Shown here: piece after piece, positions 53,806-63,078 of the stretch
Layout of the letters: every line of letters begins with the position of its first letter
How positions within the stretch are numbered: position 1 is the stretch's first letter
Origin: UKL13-2 sp044229235
GTDB lineage: Bacteria > Pseudomonadota > Gammaproteobacteria > Burkholderiales > Usitatibacteraceae
NCBI GenBank assembly: GCA_044229235.1
Contig: JBGATH010000002.1
Span: forward strand, 1-64,000
Direction of reading: 5' to 3'
Length of the DNA: 64,000 bases
Notes under the pieces: generated by a model
Seen by the model: only the letters and a program-made list of their open reading frames with translations
What the model was told of the DNA's origin: nothing
Databases searched by the model: none
Made by a program: the position numbers and the translations under genes

Positions 53806-54729
53806 TCAGTGCGCCGCGCCTGCCCCTTCAGACATGGGGGCAACCTCGGCACCTTCAATGCCGTGGCGCTTCAGTGCTTCCGCCACGAAGCCTGACGCCT
53901 TGAGGTCTTCGACAAACCCGGCCAGGTAGCGCAGGCCCTCAGGTCGCCCCTTGGGCACGGCCATTGCCTGCCGTATCTCCATGAAGCGGCCATCGAGCAG
54001 GCGCATGCCGGGCACGCGCTGCGCATCGGCCTGCAGCTGCTGCTTCACCCCGGCAGCCACTTCCAGTTTCTGCGCGACCGCCAGGTCGGTCACCGCCTGT
54101 GAGGTCGGCGCGCGCACCAGCGTTGCCTGCTTGAGCTCGCGCGTGAGGTAAAGGTCGTAGGCGCTGCCTTTGCCGACTGCGATCCGGTTACCGGCGCGGT
54201 CCACATCCGCATTGCGCCGGATGGGCGAATTGTTTGGCACCAAGTAGGCGCCTTCGATGATCACGTAAGGCCCGGTGAAATCGGTATCGGCCGCACGCAC
54301 CGGGTCAATGGCAAAAAAGCCGATATCCCAGGCATTGGCCTTGATGCCTTCGACCACCTTGCCCGCTGCCGTATACACAACGATTTCCAGCGGCACGCCG
54401 AGGTGGCGCGCCAGTTCGCGGGAAATATCCACCGACACACCCTCGGGCTCGCCGGTTTGCCTGTTGCGGGTGGCGAGGATCGGATTGCCGAGGTTGATGG
54501 CGGCGCGCAGCTTGCCGGAGGGCGCCAGCTGCAGTATCGCCTCGCGCGGCGCGGGGCCGTGGTGTTGTCGTTTCATGTGTGCTCGCAAAACGTAACCGGG
54601 ATCGAGCGCCGACAGGGTGGCTTCGGCCTGCCCGGTCGGTGTGGCGCCAGGATAATTCACGGCGCAGCCGCCGGTGAGCGCGCTCAGCATGACCAGCAGC
54701 GCCGCGCATGTTTTCGAGCTCAGTTGCAT
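53806..54729 (-). CDS. Solute-binding lipoprotein (amino-acid-type family 3)
   Basis: A 307-residue predicted lipoprotein (lipobox LTGGC, Cys about residue 22) with a type-3 periplasmic binding domain (ILATRNRQTGEPEGVSVDISRELARHLGVP, WDIGFFAIDPVRAADTDFTGPYVIIEGAYLVPNNSP). It should bind a small solute, often an amino acid, for an ABC transporter. No permease or ATPase genes are nearby, so it is an orphan. It is in a minus-strand series with the following small periplasmic gene (gap 17 bases) and a GGDEF-EAL gene, and could act as a sensor partner. Confidence 0.85.
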   Translation of the reverse strand: MQLSSKTCAALLVMLSALTGGCAVNYPGATPTGQAEATLSALDPGYVLRAHMKRQHHGPAPREAILQLAPSGKLRAAINLGNPILATRNRQTGEPEGVSVDISRELARHLGVPLEIVVYTAAGKVVEGIKANAWDIGFFAIDPVRAADTDFTGPYVIIEGAYLVPNNSPIRRNADVDRAGNRIAVGKGSAYDLYLTRELKQATLVRAPTSQAVTDLAVAQKLEVAAGVKQQLQADAQRVPGMRLLDGRFMEIRQAMAVPKGRPEGLRYLAGFVEDLKASGFVAEALKRHGIEGAEVAPMSEGAGAAH

Positions 54730-54746
54730 GTGCCGGCTACGCGTCG

Positions 54747-55196
54747 TCAGGGTTTGCGACGCGCGGATTTGTTGTCGCAGACAAAGCGCCGCAAATCGTC
54801 GTCACTCGCGCCCGCCACGATTGGTTCGGGCCGCACCTGCACAACCGGGATTTTCTGCGTCCCGACCACTTCGCCCGTGCCGCCCCTGCCGGCATACGCC
54901 GTCAGGTCACCACGCACAATGGTGCGCGCCGCGCAAAAGATGGTCGAAGCCACCTGGATGGAGGAATACGACTTGCCGCTCCTGGCATGCTTCTGCGGCT
55001 CGGGAAAATCGACGCGATACAGCAGCGCGATGCCGTCGCCCTGCACATGAATCGAGCTCTTTTGGACAAACAGCTTGCCGATCTGTCCTTCCGCGATTTG
55101 CTGCCAGTCGTCGGCTGCGGCGGCGAGGACCGGCCGGCCCAGCAGCGCCACCAGGGCAAGGATCGCGGCCGCCACCGGCCCGATGCGGGCGCGCAT
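54747..55196 (-). CDS. Small exported protein, surface-adhesin-E-like
   Basis: A 149-residue protein with a signal peptide (MRARIGPVAAAILALVALLGRPVLA). The mature part has IGKLFVQKSSIHVQGDGIALLYRVDFPEPQKH and a C-terminal VCDNKSARRKP, a pattern like small periplasmic surface-adhesin-protein-E-type domains that bind nothing known. The ATG at 55196 overlaps the stop of the upstream GGDEF-EAL gene (TGATG), so translation is coupled; a GTG just before would be out of place. Function unknown. Confidence 0.7.
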   Translation of the reverse strand: MRARIGPVAAAILALVALLGRPVLAAAADDWQQIAEGQIGKLFVQKSSIHVQGDGIALLYRVDFPEPQKHARSGKSYSSIQVASTIFCAARTIVRGDLTAYAGRGGTGEVVGTQKIPVVQVRPEPIVAGASDDDLRRFVCDNKSARRKP

Positions 55197-57250
55197 CACG
55201 GTTCGCCTGCCTCCTGCGCCGGGATCAGCAGACCAAATTCCCGGACCAGCGCTTCCAGGATATGGCTCTCCAGCGCAGGCCGGCAGAAGAATCCCTGGAA
55301 TTCATCGCAGCCTTCATCGCGCAGGAAATCAAACTGCTGGCGTTCCTCGACGCCTTCGGCCACCACCTTCATGGCCAGGCCATGGGCCATGGCGATCACC
55401 GCGCGGGTGATGGCCAGGTCATCGCGGTTATGCGGCAGGTCCTTGACGAAGGCACGATCGACCTTGAGGATGTCCACCGGCAGGCGCTTCAAGTAGGAGA
55501 GCGAGGAGTAACCGGTGCCGAAGTCATCGATCGACAGGCGCACGCCAAGGCCCCGCAGCGCGTCGAGCAGCTTGGCGGCTTCCTCGATGTTCTGCATGAC
55601 CACCGTCTCGGTGATTTCCAGCTCAAGCAATTCAGGATCGGCACCGGAGTTCTTCAGCGCGTCGGCCACATGGCGCACCAGCGACTGGTCGGAGAGCTGG
55701 TTGGCCGACAGGTTGACCGCCACCGAGAAGCGCGGCATGCGTGCATCCTGCCATGCGCGCACCTGCCGGCAGGCCTGTTCGATGACCCACTGGCCGAGCG
55801 TGACGATGAAGCCGTTGTCCTCGGCGATGCGGATGAAACGCTCGGGGTAAAGCACGCCGAGCTGGGGATGGTGCCAGCGGATCAAGGCTTCCACGCCCAG
55901 CATCCTGCCGCTGACAAATTCGATCTTCGGCTGGTAATACAGGTGGAATTCGCGTTGTTCCAGCGCGCGCCGCATGTCCCGCTCGATTTCGAAGCGCTCC
56001 GCCGCATTCTCGCCCAGCTCAAGCGAATATTCGTTGAATCGGTTGCGGCCCAGCGCCTTGGCGCGGTACATCGCCAGGTCGGCGTTGGCCAGCAGCGCCG
56101 ACACATCGCGGCCGTGCTCCGGGTAGGCGGCGATGCCGATGCTCGCCGACACCATCACCTCGGTTTCAGCCAGCATGGTCGGCTCACCGATGGAGGCGAG
56201 GATCTTCATGGCCAGCACCCGCAGGTTCTCGGCATCGGCAACCCGCTCCACCATCACCACAAACTCGTCGCCGCCGAGCCGCGCCGCCAGGTCGCTGTCG
56301 CGTATGGTGCTGCGAATGCGCCGCGCGACCTCGCGCAGCAACTGGTCGCCGGTCGGATGGCCCAGCGAGTCGTTGATGGCCTTGAAATGGTCGAGGTCGA
56401 GGAAGAACAGGGCGAGGCCGGTCTTGTCGCGCTCCGCGCGGCTGATGGCATGGTGCAAGGTATCGGCCAGCGAGGCACGGTTGGGCAGGCCGGTAAGCGA
56501 GTCGTGCGTCGCCATGTTCTGGATGGTGGACAAGGCGTTGGTCAGCTGTTCATTGCTGCGCAGGATGCGGGCACGCAGCTCGCTGATGCGCGCGCCGATC
56601 ATGGCGAACGCGGGCAGCACCAGCGCGAGCCAAACCCACTGGTACCACTCGAGGTATACGTCGACGCTTTCCGGCCGGAATTGCATGAGCAGGTTGATGA
56701 CCAGTGCGTAGCCGGCCAGCATGAACAGGGTGGTGGTCAGGAACTCGCGCGGCTTGAAGCGAAACACGCCGAACAGCAGCACCACCAGGCACCACACCAG
56801 CACCAGGCTGCGCTCGCGCTGGAAGGCATAGGTGACCAGCATGATCAGGGCAATGGCGACCAGCGTCTGCGCATGGGTGAGGCTGGGATCGGCGAAGCGC
56901 TCATTGATGCGCGCGGCAAACAGCGCGTAGAAAGCGACATTGACCAGCACGATCGCGGTCACGCAAACCAGCAGCGGCTGCCAGTCGATCAGCTTTATCC
57001 AGTAGGCGAGGATCAGCGGGGCGATACCCAGCACGTAGGCGCCCGCCGCCATATAGAAACGATTGACGCGCACCTCGTGCAGCGCGCCGCCGCTCAGGTG
57101 GCGAAGATGCGCCGAAGCGCGCGGTGCATCCTCACCGGCCCCGGCGCCCTCTTCCCCTGACCCGCCATCCTGGCGATCACTTTCCGCCGGCGCGACCGGG
57201 GCGCTGTCGCCCGGGTCCGCAACCGCATCTGTATCCTGGCGCGCGTGCAT
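55196..57250 (-). CDS. Membrane GGDEF-EAL protein (diguanylate cyclase/phosphodiesterase)
   Basis: A 684-residue protein. After a charged N-terminus, several membrane helices occupy residues about 65-215. A GGDEF domain with intact motif (ARLGGDEFVVM) and substrate region LDLDHFKAINDSLGH is followed by an EAL domain with EALIRW, the metal/catalytic set NLSANQL, ETVVMQN and DDFGTGYSSL, and VVAEGVEERQQFDFL. Both halves look catalytically competent, so it may make or break cyclic di-GMP. It is the first of a coupled pair with the small exported protein, and the solute-binding lipoprotein gene follows, which suggests a periplasmic signal route. Confidence 0.93.
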   Translation of the reverse strand: MHARQDTDAVADPGDSAPVAPAESDRQDGGSGEEGAGAGEDAPRASAHLRHLSGGALHEVRVNRFYMAAGAYVLGIAPLILAYWIKLIDWQPLLVCVTAIVLVNVAFYALFAARINERFADPSLTHAQTLVAIALIMLVTYAFQRERSLVLVWCLVVLLFGVFRFKPREFLTTTLFMLAGYALVINLLMQFRPESVDVYLEWYQWVWLALVLPAFAMIGARISELRARILRSNEQLTNALSTIQNMATHDSLTGLPNRASLADTLHHAISRAERDKTGLALFFLDLDHFKAINDSLGHPTGDQLLREVARRIRSTIRDSDLAARLGGDEFVVMVERVADAENLRVLAMKILASIGEPTMLAETEVMVSASIGIAAYPEHGRDVSALLANADLAMYRAKALGRNRFNEYSLELGENAAERFEIERDMRRALEQREFHLYYQPKIEFVSGRMLGVEALIRWHHPQLGVLYPERFIRIAEDNGFIVTLGQWVIEQACRQVRAWQDARMPRFSVAVNLSANQLSDQSLVRHVADALKNSGADPELLELEITETVVMQNIEEAAKLLDALRGLGVRLSIDDFGTGYSSLSYLKRLPVDILKVDRAFVKDLPHNRDDLAITRAVIAMAHGLAMKVVAEGVEERQQFDFLRDEGCDEFQGFFCRPALESHILEALVREFGLLIPAQEAGEP

Positions 57251-57391
57251 CTGTTGGAGGTGCCCTTATGTCGTCAAGTCACAAGAATAACAGACGCAAT
57301 CGCAGCGGTGAGGCCGCGCTGCGATCATGCGCGGGTGTCGGTCAAGGCACCAGGCTTTTTCAGCGGCACGACGAACGAAATTGCCGGCAAT

Positions 57392-58249
57392 TCAGGGCTT
57401 GGCCAGCAAGGCTTCGAGCGCAATCCGGTTGGCTTCCAGCGTCGCCAGCCGCGCCGCATCCTTGGCGGTGAAGGCGGTGGTCAGCCTGCGGCCGCCCAGG
57501 TCTTCGGCGTTGATGATGTCGATGCGGAACAGCAGGTTGTCCTTCCCCCAGACGTCGGGCGCGTTCCACTTGCCACGGGTGGAGGTGGGCAGGCGCAATG
57601 CCTTGACTTCACCGGGCAGCAGCGGCGACTCGGACAACTTGTAATTGATGTCCTCGCTTACCAGCGTCCGGTTGGTGCCAAATTCGGTGACCGTGCCGCG
57701 CATGAACAGTTGCGTGAGGCCGACGGCAGATGCGTTCTTCACCTTGAAGTCGAGGATGCTCATCTTTTCCGGTCCCACGCTGGAAAAACGCAGCGTAGGC
57801 TCGATGATCTCGATGCCCTCGAGCGCGCCGCGCTTGGCGCTGCTTTCATCACGCACCTGATTGAGATTGGCGATTTCGCGCACCGTGGCGGCCAGCTGCT
57901 TGCCGGCTTCGTTCTGCCGGCGTTTCTGTCCGGCCTCGATGATTTCGCGGCCGGTCTTGCCGCCGACCACCGGCATCAGTTGCTCGGCGAGCTGTTCCGG
58001 CGTCTTGCCGCGGGTGAGCTTGTTGAGTGCGCCCAGAATGCCGCCTTCGTAGCCGATGCTGACGTCGCTCACCGCCAGCACCATCAGCGCATCGTCGAGT
58101 CTGGCGATGTCCTCGGCATTGGCGCCTTTTTTCATCGCGGCCAGGCTGCTTTCGAACTTGGCCTCGCTGGAGCCATCGATCCTGCGATCCAGCCCCGACG
58201 AGCAGGCCACCAGCAACAGCGAGCATAGAACGCACAGAATCTTTTTCAT
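57392..58249 (-). CDS. Lipoprotein of unknown function (DUF6694-like)
   Basis: A 285-residue predicted lipoprotein. The signal MKKILCVLCSLLLVACSSG has lipobox LVAC with Cys 16. A helical N-terminal part (RIDGSSEAKFESSLAAMKKG) resembles the small DUF6694 lipoprotein domain, followed by a beta-sandwich-like part with SILDFKVKNASAVGLTQLFMRGTVTEFGTNRTLVSEDI. That second part looks like a domain found in other exported proteins. Not clearly linked to neighbours; a divergent gap leads to the GGDEF-EAL gene. Confidence 0.7.
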   Translation of the reverse strand: MKKILCVLCSLLLVACSSGLDRRIDGSSEAKFESSLAAMKKGANAEDIARLDDALMVLAVSDVSIGYEGGILGALNKLTRGKTPEQLAEQLMPVVGGKTGREIIEAGQKRRQNEAGKQLAATVREIANLNQVRDESSAKRGALEGIEIIEPTLRFSSVGPEKMSILDFKVKNASAVGLTQLFMRGTVTEFGTNRTLVSEDINYKLSESPLLPGEVKALRLPTSTRGKWNAPDVWGKDNLLFRIDIINAEDLGGRRLTTAFTAKDAARLATLEANRIALEALLAKP

Positions 58250-58345
58250 GAACCGATCCCGCCAGTCAAGTTTTGTAAAACCATTCTATTACCGCTTTGC
58301 ATGGAGTCGCAGTGCCGGCAGACGAATGGCAATGTCGCCAATGAG

Positions 58346-58412
58346 CGAAACTCCAGCACTGGCGCGGCTTCCAGACCATAAATGGCTGGAAAGGCCCGCC
58401 AATGCTGGCTTT
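58346..58412. repeat. Dispersed palindromic element, family A, copy 8
   Basis: GAAACTCCAGCACTGGCGCGG on the left and CCCGCCAATGCTGGCTTTA on the right. It lies between divergent genes, in the 370-base gap upstream of the TonB-dependent receptor. The rest of this gap shows an ATG at 58547 in another frame but no other feature. Confidence 0.85.
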
Positions 58413-58622
58413 ACGTGCCCAGATGCGGGTGTGGCGGCTTGGCCACGAATGGGATCGCGCCCCACGGCGCGGGAGGTGCCGACCACCGTCGTCGCCGCCA
58501 CAGGGCACTTACCGACAATGTGGTTACATTTCAATACAGAGCAGCCATGACGCAGCCATTAGCATACGCGCTGGCCAGTTTGCCGCTCCCCGGATACCCT
58601 CCCCACGCATTCGAATTTCCCC

Positions 58623-60905
58623 CTGCGAGGCCTGCGTCTCGCATTCGCCCTCGGCTTGGCGTCTTTTGCCGCACTGGCGCAGGAGGCGACGCCGCCCGTC
58701 GCGCCGCCGCCGGCCGATACTCCCCCGGCTAAAGCGGCCGCGCCCGCACGCCCGGCCACGCCCGCCGTCAAACCCGGCACGGCGCAACAGGTGGTGCCCA
58801 AGGTGGAAGTCACCGGCCAGCGCAACTCGAACGAGGACCGCCGCGTTTCCACGGCCGCCAAAATCATCATCAGCCGCGAGGATATCGAGCAATACGGCGA
58901 CTCCAACCTGGGCGATGTGATGCGCAGGTTGCCCGGCGTCACGCAGGGCGGCAGGCCCGGCCGCGGCGGCCCGGTGCAGATGCGCGGCATGGGCGGCGGC
59001 TTCACACAGATCCTGCTCAATGGCGAACGCATCCCGCCGGGTTTTTCCATCGAGCAGATCACGCCGGAGCAGGTCGAGCGCATCGAAATCCTGCGCGCAC
59101 CCACCGCCGAAACCGGCGCCCGCGCCATCGCCGGCACCATCAACATCATCCTGCGCGAACCGCTGCGCGCGCGCCACAACGACATCCGCGCGGGGATCAC
59201 CAGCGAGCGCAACCATTTTTCCGAGGACGCCTCCTGGTCGCGCAACGACAGCCTGAGCAACACCGGCACCTACAACATGTCGCTGTCCATGCGCCACAGC
59301 GACCAGCTCACCGACACGCTGGCCCGCACGCGCTACACCAATACCCTCAGCGGCGCGACCGACCTCGACCAGCGCAACTTCAGTCAGCAGCTCGGCATCG
59401 GCAACCACCTGTTCTTCAGCTCGCGCCTGCAGTGGCGCCTTGGGCCGGGCGAGAACTTCACGCTCACCCCGTTCATCGTCAGCCACCGCAATCATTCCAT
59501 CACCGAAGGCAGGCTCGACCAGTTCGCCGGCGCGCAGCCGGCCCAATACGCAACCAGCCGCAACCGCACGGATCTCAACTTCGACGTCATGCGTTTCATG
59601 AGCATGCTCAACAAGCGCATCGACCAGGACACCCGTTATGAGTTGCGCGCCAGCGGCGGCCAGTTCAGCAGCGACAGCTTTTCGGCCCTGAACCAGTTCA
59701 GCAGCAGCGGCGCGCGCACGCTGCTGCAAACCACCGGCACCGATGCGAAGGACAAGTCCTGGAACATCGCCGGCAAGCTCTCGCACAGCTGGGGGGATGC
59801 CAAGCACGCGCTGGTCGGCGGCTGGGAACTGGAAGGCGTCAAGCGCACCGAGAATTCGATCACGCTGCTCAACGGCGTGCAGCAACTGGCTGATTTCGGC
59901 GAGCAACTCAACGTTGCCACCCGCCGCACCGCCTTCTACGCACAGGACGAATGGGACCCGCGCCCGGAGTTCGGCTCGTACTTCGGCTTGCGCTGGGAAT
60001 CGATCGAGACACGCAGCGATACCAACAACGCCAATGTGCGCAACACCAGCCGGGTGCTGACGCCGCTGGCGCACGGTGTGTGGCGCTTCGCCGCGCCGTC
60101 CCGCGACCAGCTGCGCCTGAGTCTCACGCAAAGCTACCGCGCGCCGACCACGCAAAGCCTGGTGTCGCGGCCGAGCCTCAATACCTTGTTCCCGGTGCCC
60201 GGCGCCAACACCTCGGTCACGCCCGACCGCGCCGGCAATCCGCTGTTGAAACCGGAACTGGCCAACGGCATCGACCTCGCCTACGAAAATTATCTCAAGG
60301 CCGGCGGCATCGTCTCGGTCAACCTGTTCGCGCGCCGCATCCGCGACCTGATCCGCAACGTGACCACGCTCGAAACCGTCTCCTGGGCGACCAGCCAGCG
60401 CTACGTGTCGCGGCCGCAGAACCTCGGCAACGCCACCACCCGCGGCATCGAATTCGATGCCAAGTTCCAGCTCACCGAACTGATTGAATCGGCGGCGCCG
60501 GTCAACGTGCGCGCCAACCTCAGCCTGTACAACTCCAGCGTCGACGGGGTCAAGGGTCCCAACAACCGCATCGACCAGCAGCCGCGCGCCACCGGCAATC
60601 TCGGCGCCGACTACCGGTTCCGCGCGACCCCGTTGTCGATCGGCGGCAACCTCAGCTGGACACCGGCCTACGAAACCCAGCAGACCAATCTGCAATTGCA
60701 GAAGCTCTCGACCAAACGCGTCATCGATACCTACGTGTTGTGGACCATCGATTCGGCCACCAAGCTGCGGCTGTCGATCTCCAATATCGCGCCGCGAGAC
60801 CTGGATACCACCAGCAGCATTTTTGAAGGCAGCCAGTTGCAAACGGTGGTGAGCAGCGGCCGTACCGATATGTCGGCGGCACTCCGGCTGGAAATGCGCC
60901 TGTAG
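58623..60905 (+). CDS. TonB-dependent outer-membrane receptor
   Basis: A roughly 760-residue TonB-dependent receptor. After a signal-peptide-like segment (LRGLRLAFALGLASFAALAQ) and an Ala/Pro linker (APPPADTPPAKAAAPARPATPA), a plug domain follows (KVEVTGQRNSNEDRR, DVMRRLPGVTQGG, MRGMGGGFTQILLNGERIPPG, ERIEILRAP) and a 22-strand-type barrel ends with LRLEMRL. It should import a large substrate using TonB. No ATG, GTG or TTG precedes the signal peptide in frame. TTG 58656 would delete most of the signal; CTG 58623 is the placement given, tentatively. A frameshift near 58610-58620 is possible. Confidence 0.75.
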   Translation: MRGLRLAFALGLASFAALAQEATPPVAPPPADTPPAKAAAPARPATPAVKPGTAQQVVPKVEVTGQRNSNEDRRVSTAAKIIISREDIEQYGDSNLGDVMRRLPGVTQGGRPGRGGPVQMRGMGGGFTQILLNGERIPPGFSIEQITPEQVERIEILRAPTAETGARAIAGTINIILREPLRARHNDIRAGITSERNHFSEDASWSRNDSLSNTGTYNMSLSMRHSDQLTDTLARTRYTNTLSGATDLDQRNFSQQLGIGNHLFFSSRLQWRLGPGENFTLTPFIVSHRNHSITEGRLDQFAGAQPAQYATSRNRTDLNFDVMRFMSMLNKRIDQDTRYELRASGGQFSSDSFSALNQFSSSGARTLLQTTGTDAKDKSWNIAGKLSHSWGDAKHALVGGWELEGVKRTENSITLLNGVQQLADFGEQLNVATRRTAFYAQDEWDPRPEFGSYFGLRWESIETRSDTNNANVRNTSRVLTPLAHGVWRFAAPSRDQLRLSLTQSYRAPTTQSLVSRPSLNTLFPVPGANTSVTPDRAGNPLLKPELANGIDLAYENYLKAGGIVSVNLFARRIRDLIRNVTTLETVSWATSQRYVSRPQNLGNATTRGIEFDAKFQLTELIESAAPVNVRANLSLYNSSVDGVKGPNNRIDQQPRATGNLGADYRFRATPLSIGGNLSWTPAYETQQTNLQLQKLSTKRVIDTYVLWTIDSATKLRLSISNIAPRDLDTTSSIFEGSQLQTVVSSGRTDMSAALRLEMRL

Positions 60906-60924
60906 GCTCGGCGCAGGGCGCGGC

Positions 60925-61869
60925 CTATTCGGCCAGCATCACCCGATTGCGTCCGGCACGTTTGCCGGCATACATCGCCGCATCGGCGCGGCGCAGCGCC
61001 TCTTCCACGCTCTCGGACTGCTGCTGCGTGGCCACGCCGAAGGTCATGGTGACGGACAGCATCGCGCCTTTCCACTCCATCGGATGGATGGCGAGGCTCT
61101 CGCGCAGCCGGTTCATCATGGTCTCGGTCTGGCGGGCATCCGTGTCGGCAAGCAGCAGGCAGAATTCCTCGCCACCCCAGCGCGCCACCACATCCGAGGC
61201 GCGCAGCGACGCTTCCAGCACCGTAGCCACCGCCACCAGGACATGGTCGCCGCAGGCGTGGCCGAACGCGTCGTTGATTTCCTTGAAGTGATCGATGTCC
61301 CCCAGCACGCAGGTGTAGGGCAGGCCGCTGCGGTTCATGCGCGAGTGGGCCGCGGCCAGTTCGTCCTGCATGGCGCGCCGGTTGCGCAGGCCGGTCAGCA
61401 CATCGGTGCGCGCCAGCTGTTCGATCTGCACGCGCGCGTTGTGTAGCGCGCTCACATCCGTCATGGCGCTGACAAAGTAGGAACCGTCCTCGACCACGCC
61501 GTAGTTTTCGGCGATCTCGAACCAGCGATCCTCGCCATCCTTGCAGCGGACGCGTACCGTGGTTGCCGTGAACTGCTTGCGCGGATCGACCCGTGCGCCG
61601 TCTGCCTCGTCGGTGATCAGGTTGATCCGCTCCGTGCGATAGGCCTCGTCCGGATAGGCTTTTCGATACCAGGTCTCGCGATCCGGCACGTCTTCCACCG
61701 TGTAGCCCACCACCTGCAGGAAGCGCTTGTTGTGGAACACCGAGCGCCACGGATTGACGCCATTGGGCGTCACGGCCACCACCTGGCTGACTGCCATCGG
61801 GATCGGCAGCGCATCGAGAAACTCGAAGAACTTGTGCAGTTCGGCACGCGTGGTGAAAGCCTCGGACAT
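60925..61869 (-). CDS. PAS-GGDEF diguanylate cyclase
   Basis: A 314-residue soluble protein: a PAS domain (FFEFLDALPIPMAVSQVV...NKRFLQVVGYTVEDVPDRETWYRKAYP, about 12-130) and a GGDEF domain with motif GGEEF (ARWGGEEFCLLLAD) and the substrate motif LGDIDHFKEIND. It should make cyclic di-GMP in response to a PAS ligand. Start ATG 61869 (MSEAFTTRAELHKF). The frame is open much further upstream, but that part is low-complexity. It converges on the TonB-dependent receptor gene. Confidence 0.9.
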   Translation of the reverse strand: MSEAFTTRAELHKFFEFLDALPIPMAVSQVVAVTPNGVNPWRSVFHNKRFLQVVGYTVEDVPDRETWYRKAYPDEAYRTERINLITDEADGARVDPRKQFTATTVRVRCKDGEDRWFEIAENYGVVEDGSYFVSAMTDVSALHNARVQIEQLARTDVLTGLRNRRAMQDELAAAHSRMNRSGLPYTCVLGDIDHFKEINDAFGHACGDHVLVAVATVLEASLRASDVVARWGGEEFCLLLADTDARQTETMMNRLRESLAIHPMEWKGAMLSVTMTFGVATQQQSESVEEALRRADAAMYAGKRAGRNRVMLAE

Positions 61870-62090
61870 GGCGTCTCGTTGCTCAGGCAGGCCTGGTGCG
61901 CTCCAGATAATTAGGCAACGCACAGGATAGCAAAAGTCCAACCATGGCCGAATCCGGGCGACGAACGGCATGTCCGCTGGTCGCGACGGCACCCTGGCTC
62001 GAAGGCAAACCACGAAAACCTGCTCGGCGCCGCCATGGTCCCGGGATGCTAGAGTTTCCCCCATCGAACCGCGTCGTCCGGAAAGCCGTC

Positions 62091-63047
62091 ATGCCCCGCT
62101 ACCTGCCCAGTGTTGTTTGCGTTTGCCTGCTCACCCTGACCGGTTGCGCGGCGGTTGCGGAAAGGCCTGCAGCCGCCACCTCGGCAGGCTTTGGCGCCGA
62201 CGAAACCATGCCCTTCACCGTCGAACGCATTGTCCGGCCCGGACCGGTGGCCGGCGTGCTGGTCAAGGTTGATCTCGCCGACCCCCGCGTCAGCGTGGAA
62301 GTCGCCCTCAGCGACGCGCGCGACCCCGATGGCGACGGCCCCTGTGTGGGACTGCTTGATACCACCAGCAATGTCGCGCGGCGCAACGATTTCGCCGTCA
62401 CCATGAACGCGAGCTTCTTCGAGGCCCCGACGGCGAAGGATGTGATGGGCCGCAAGATTCGCTACTACAGCGGCAACTGCACCTTTCCCGCCGGCTGGCA
62501 CTACTCAGGTGGCAAGCTGGTGTCGAAGCCGACCAAGGAAGTGCTGCGTGCCACGCTGGTGGTGCACACCAGCGGCCGCATTTCCATCGCCGGCGACGTG
62601 CGTGAACTGCCCGCCGATACGCGCTACGCCGTATCCGGCAACGCCATCCTGCTCGTCAACGGGCAGCCGGTCACCCATGCCCGGGATGCGGTGCGGCATC
62701 CGCGCAGTGCTGCCGGACTGAGCGCCGACGGCAAAACGCTGATCCTGTTCGCGCTCGACGGCCGCCAGGCCACCGCCGAGGAATCGGTGTACGGGCGCGC
62801 GCACAGCCGCGGCGCCACGCTGGCGGAACTGGCGGAGTTGATGCTCGGCTTTGGCGCGGCCAACGCCCTCAACCTCGATGGCGGCGGCAGCACCTCGCTG
62901 GTCGTCAAGGATCCGCATACCGGTGTGTTTTCCATCGCCAATCAACCCTCCGACGGCTCAACCCTGAAGTTTCCGGTGGCCATCGAGCGACCGGTGGCCG
63001 ATGTGCTGGGCATCCGCGTCGCGCCGCGCAGCGCGCTGCCGCGCTGA
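62091..63047 (+). CDS. Phosphodiester glycosidase-like (DUF2233/NAGPA) lipoprotein
   Basis: A 318-residue predicted lipoprotein with lipobox LTGC (Cys about 19). The body fits the NAGPA/DUF2233 fold: a long beta region (VALSDARDPDGDG, VTMNASFFEA), and the strong signature ALNLDGGGSTSLVVKDP near the end, which holds the catalytic-site glycines. Members remove glycans from phosphodiester-linked sugars. Its natural substrate is unknown. Start ATG 62091 (MPRYLPSVVCVC). The gene pairs with a YdcF-type gene 31 bases downstream. Confidence 0.85.
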   Translation: MPRYLPSVVCVCLLTLTGCAAVAERPAAATSAGFGADETMPFTVERIVRPGPVAGVLVKVDLADPRVSVEVALSDARDPDGDGPCVGLLDTTSNVARRNDFAVTMNASFFEAPTAKDVMGRKIRYYSGNCTFPAGWHYSGGKLVSKPTKEVLRATLVVHTSGRISIAGDVRELPADTRYAVSGNAILLVNGQPVTHARDAVRHPRSAAGLSADGKTLILFALDGRQATAEESVYGRAHSRGATLAELAELMLGFGAANALNLDGGGSTSLVVKDPHTGVFSIANQPSDGSTLKFPVAIERPVADVLGIRVAPRSALPR

Positions 63048-63078
63048 CGGGTTCGCGAACCGGCCGTCGTCGATCCGA

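Noticed and set aside
58524..60842. A 772-codon open frame opposite the TonB-dependent receptor
   Set aside because: The receptor has clear plug and barrel features on the plus strand. The opposite frame is Arg/Gly/His-rich without domains.
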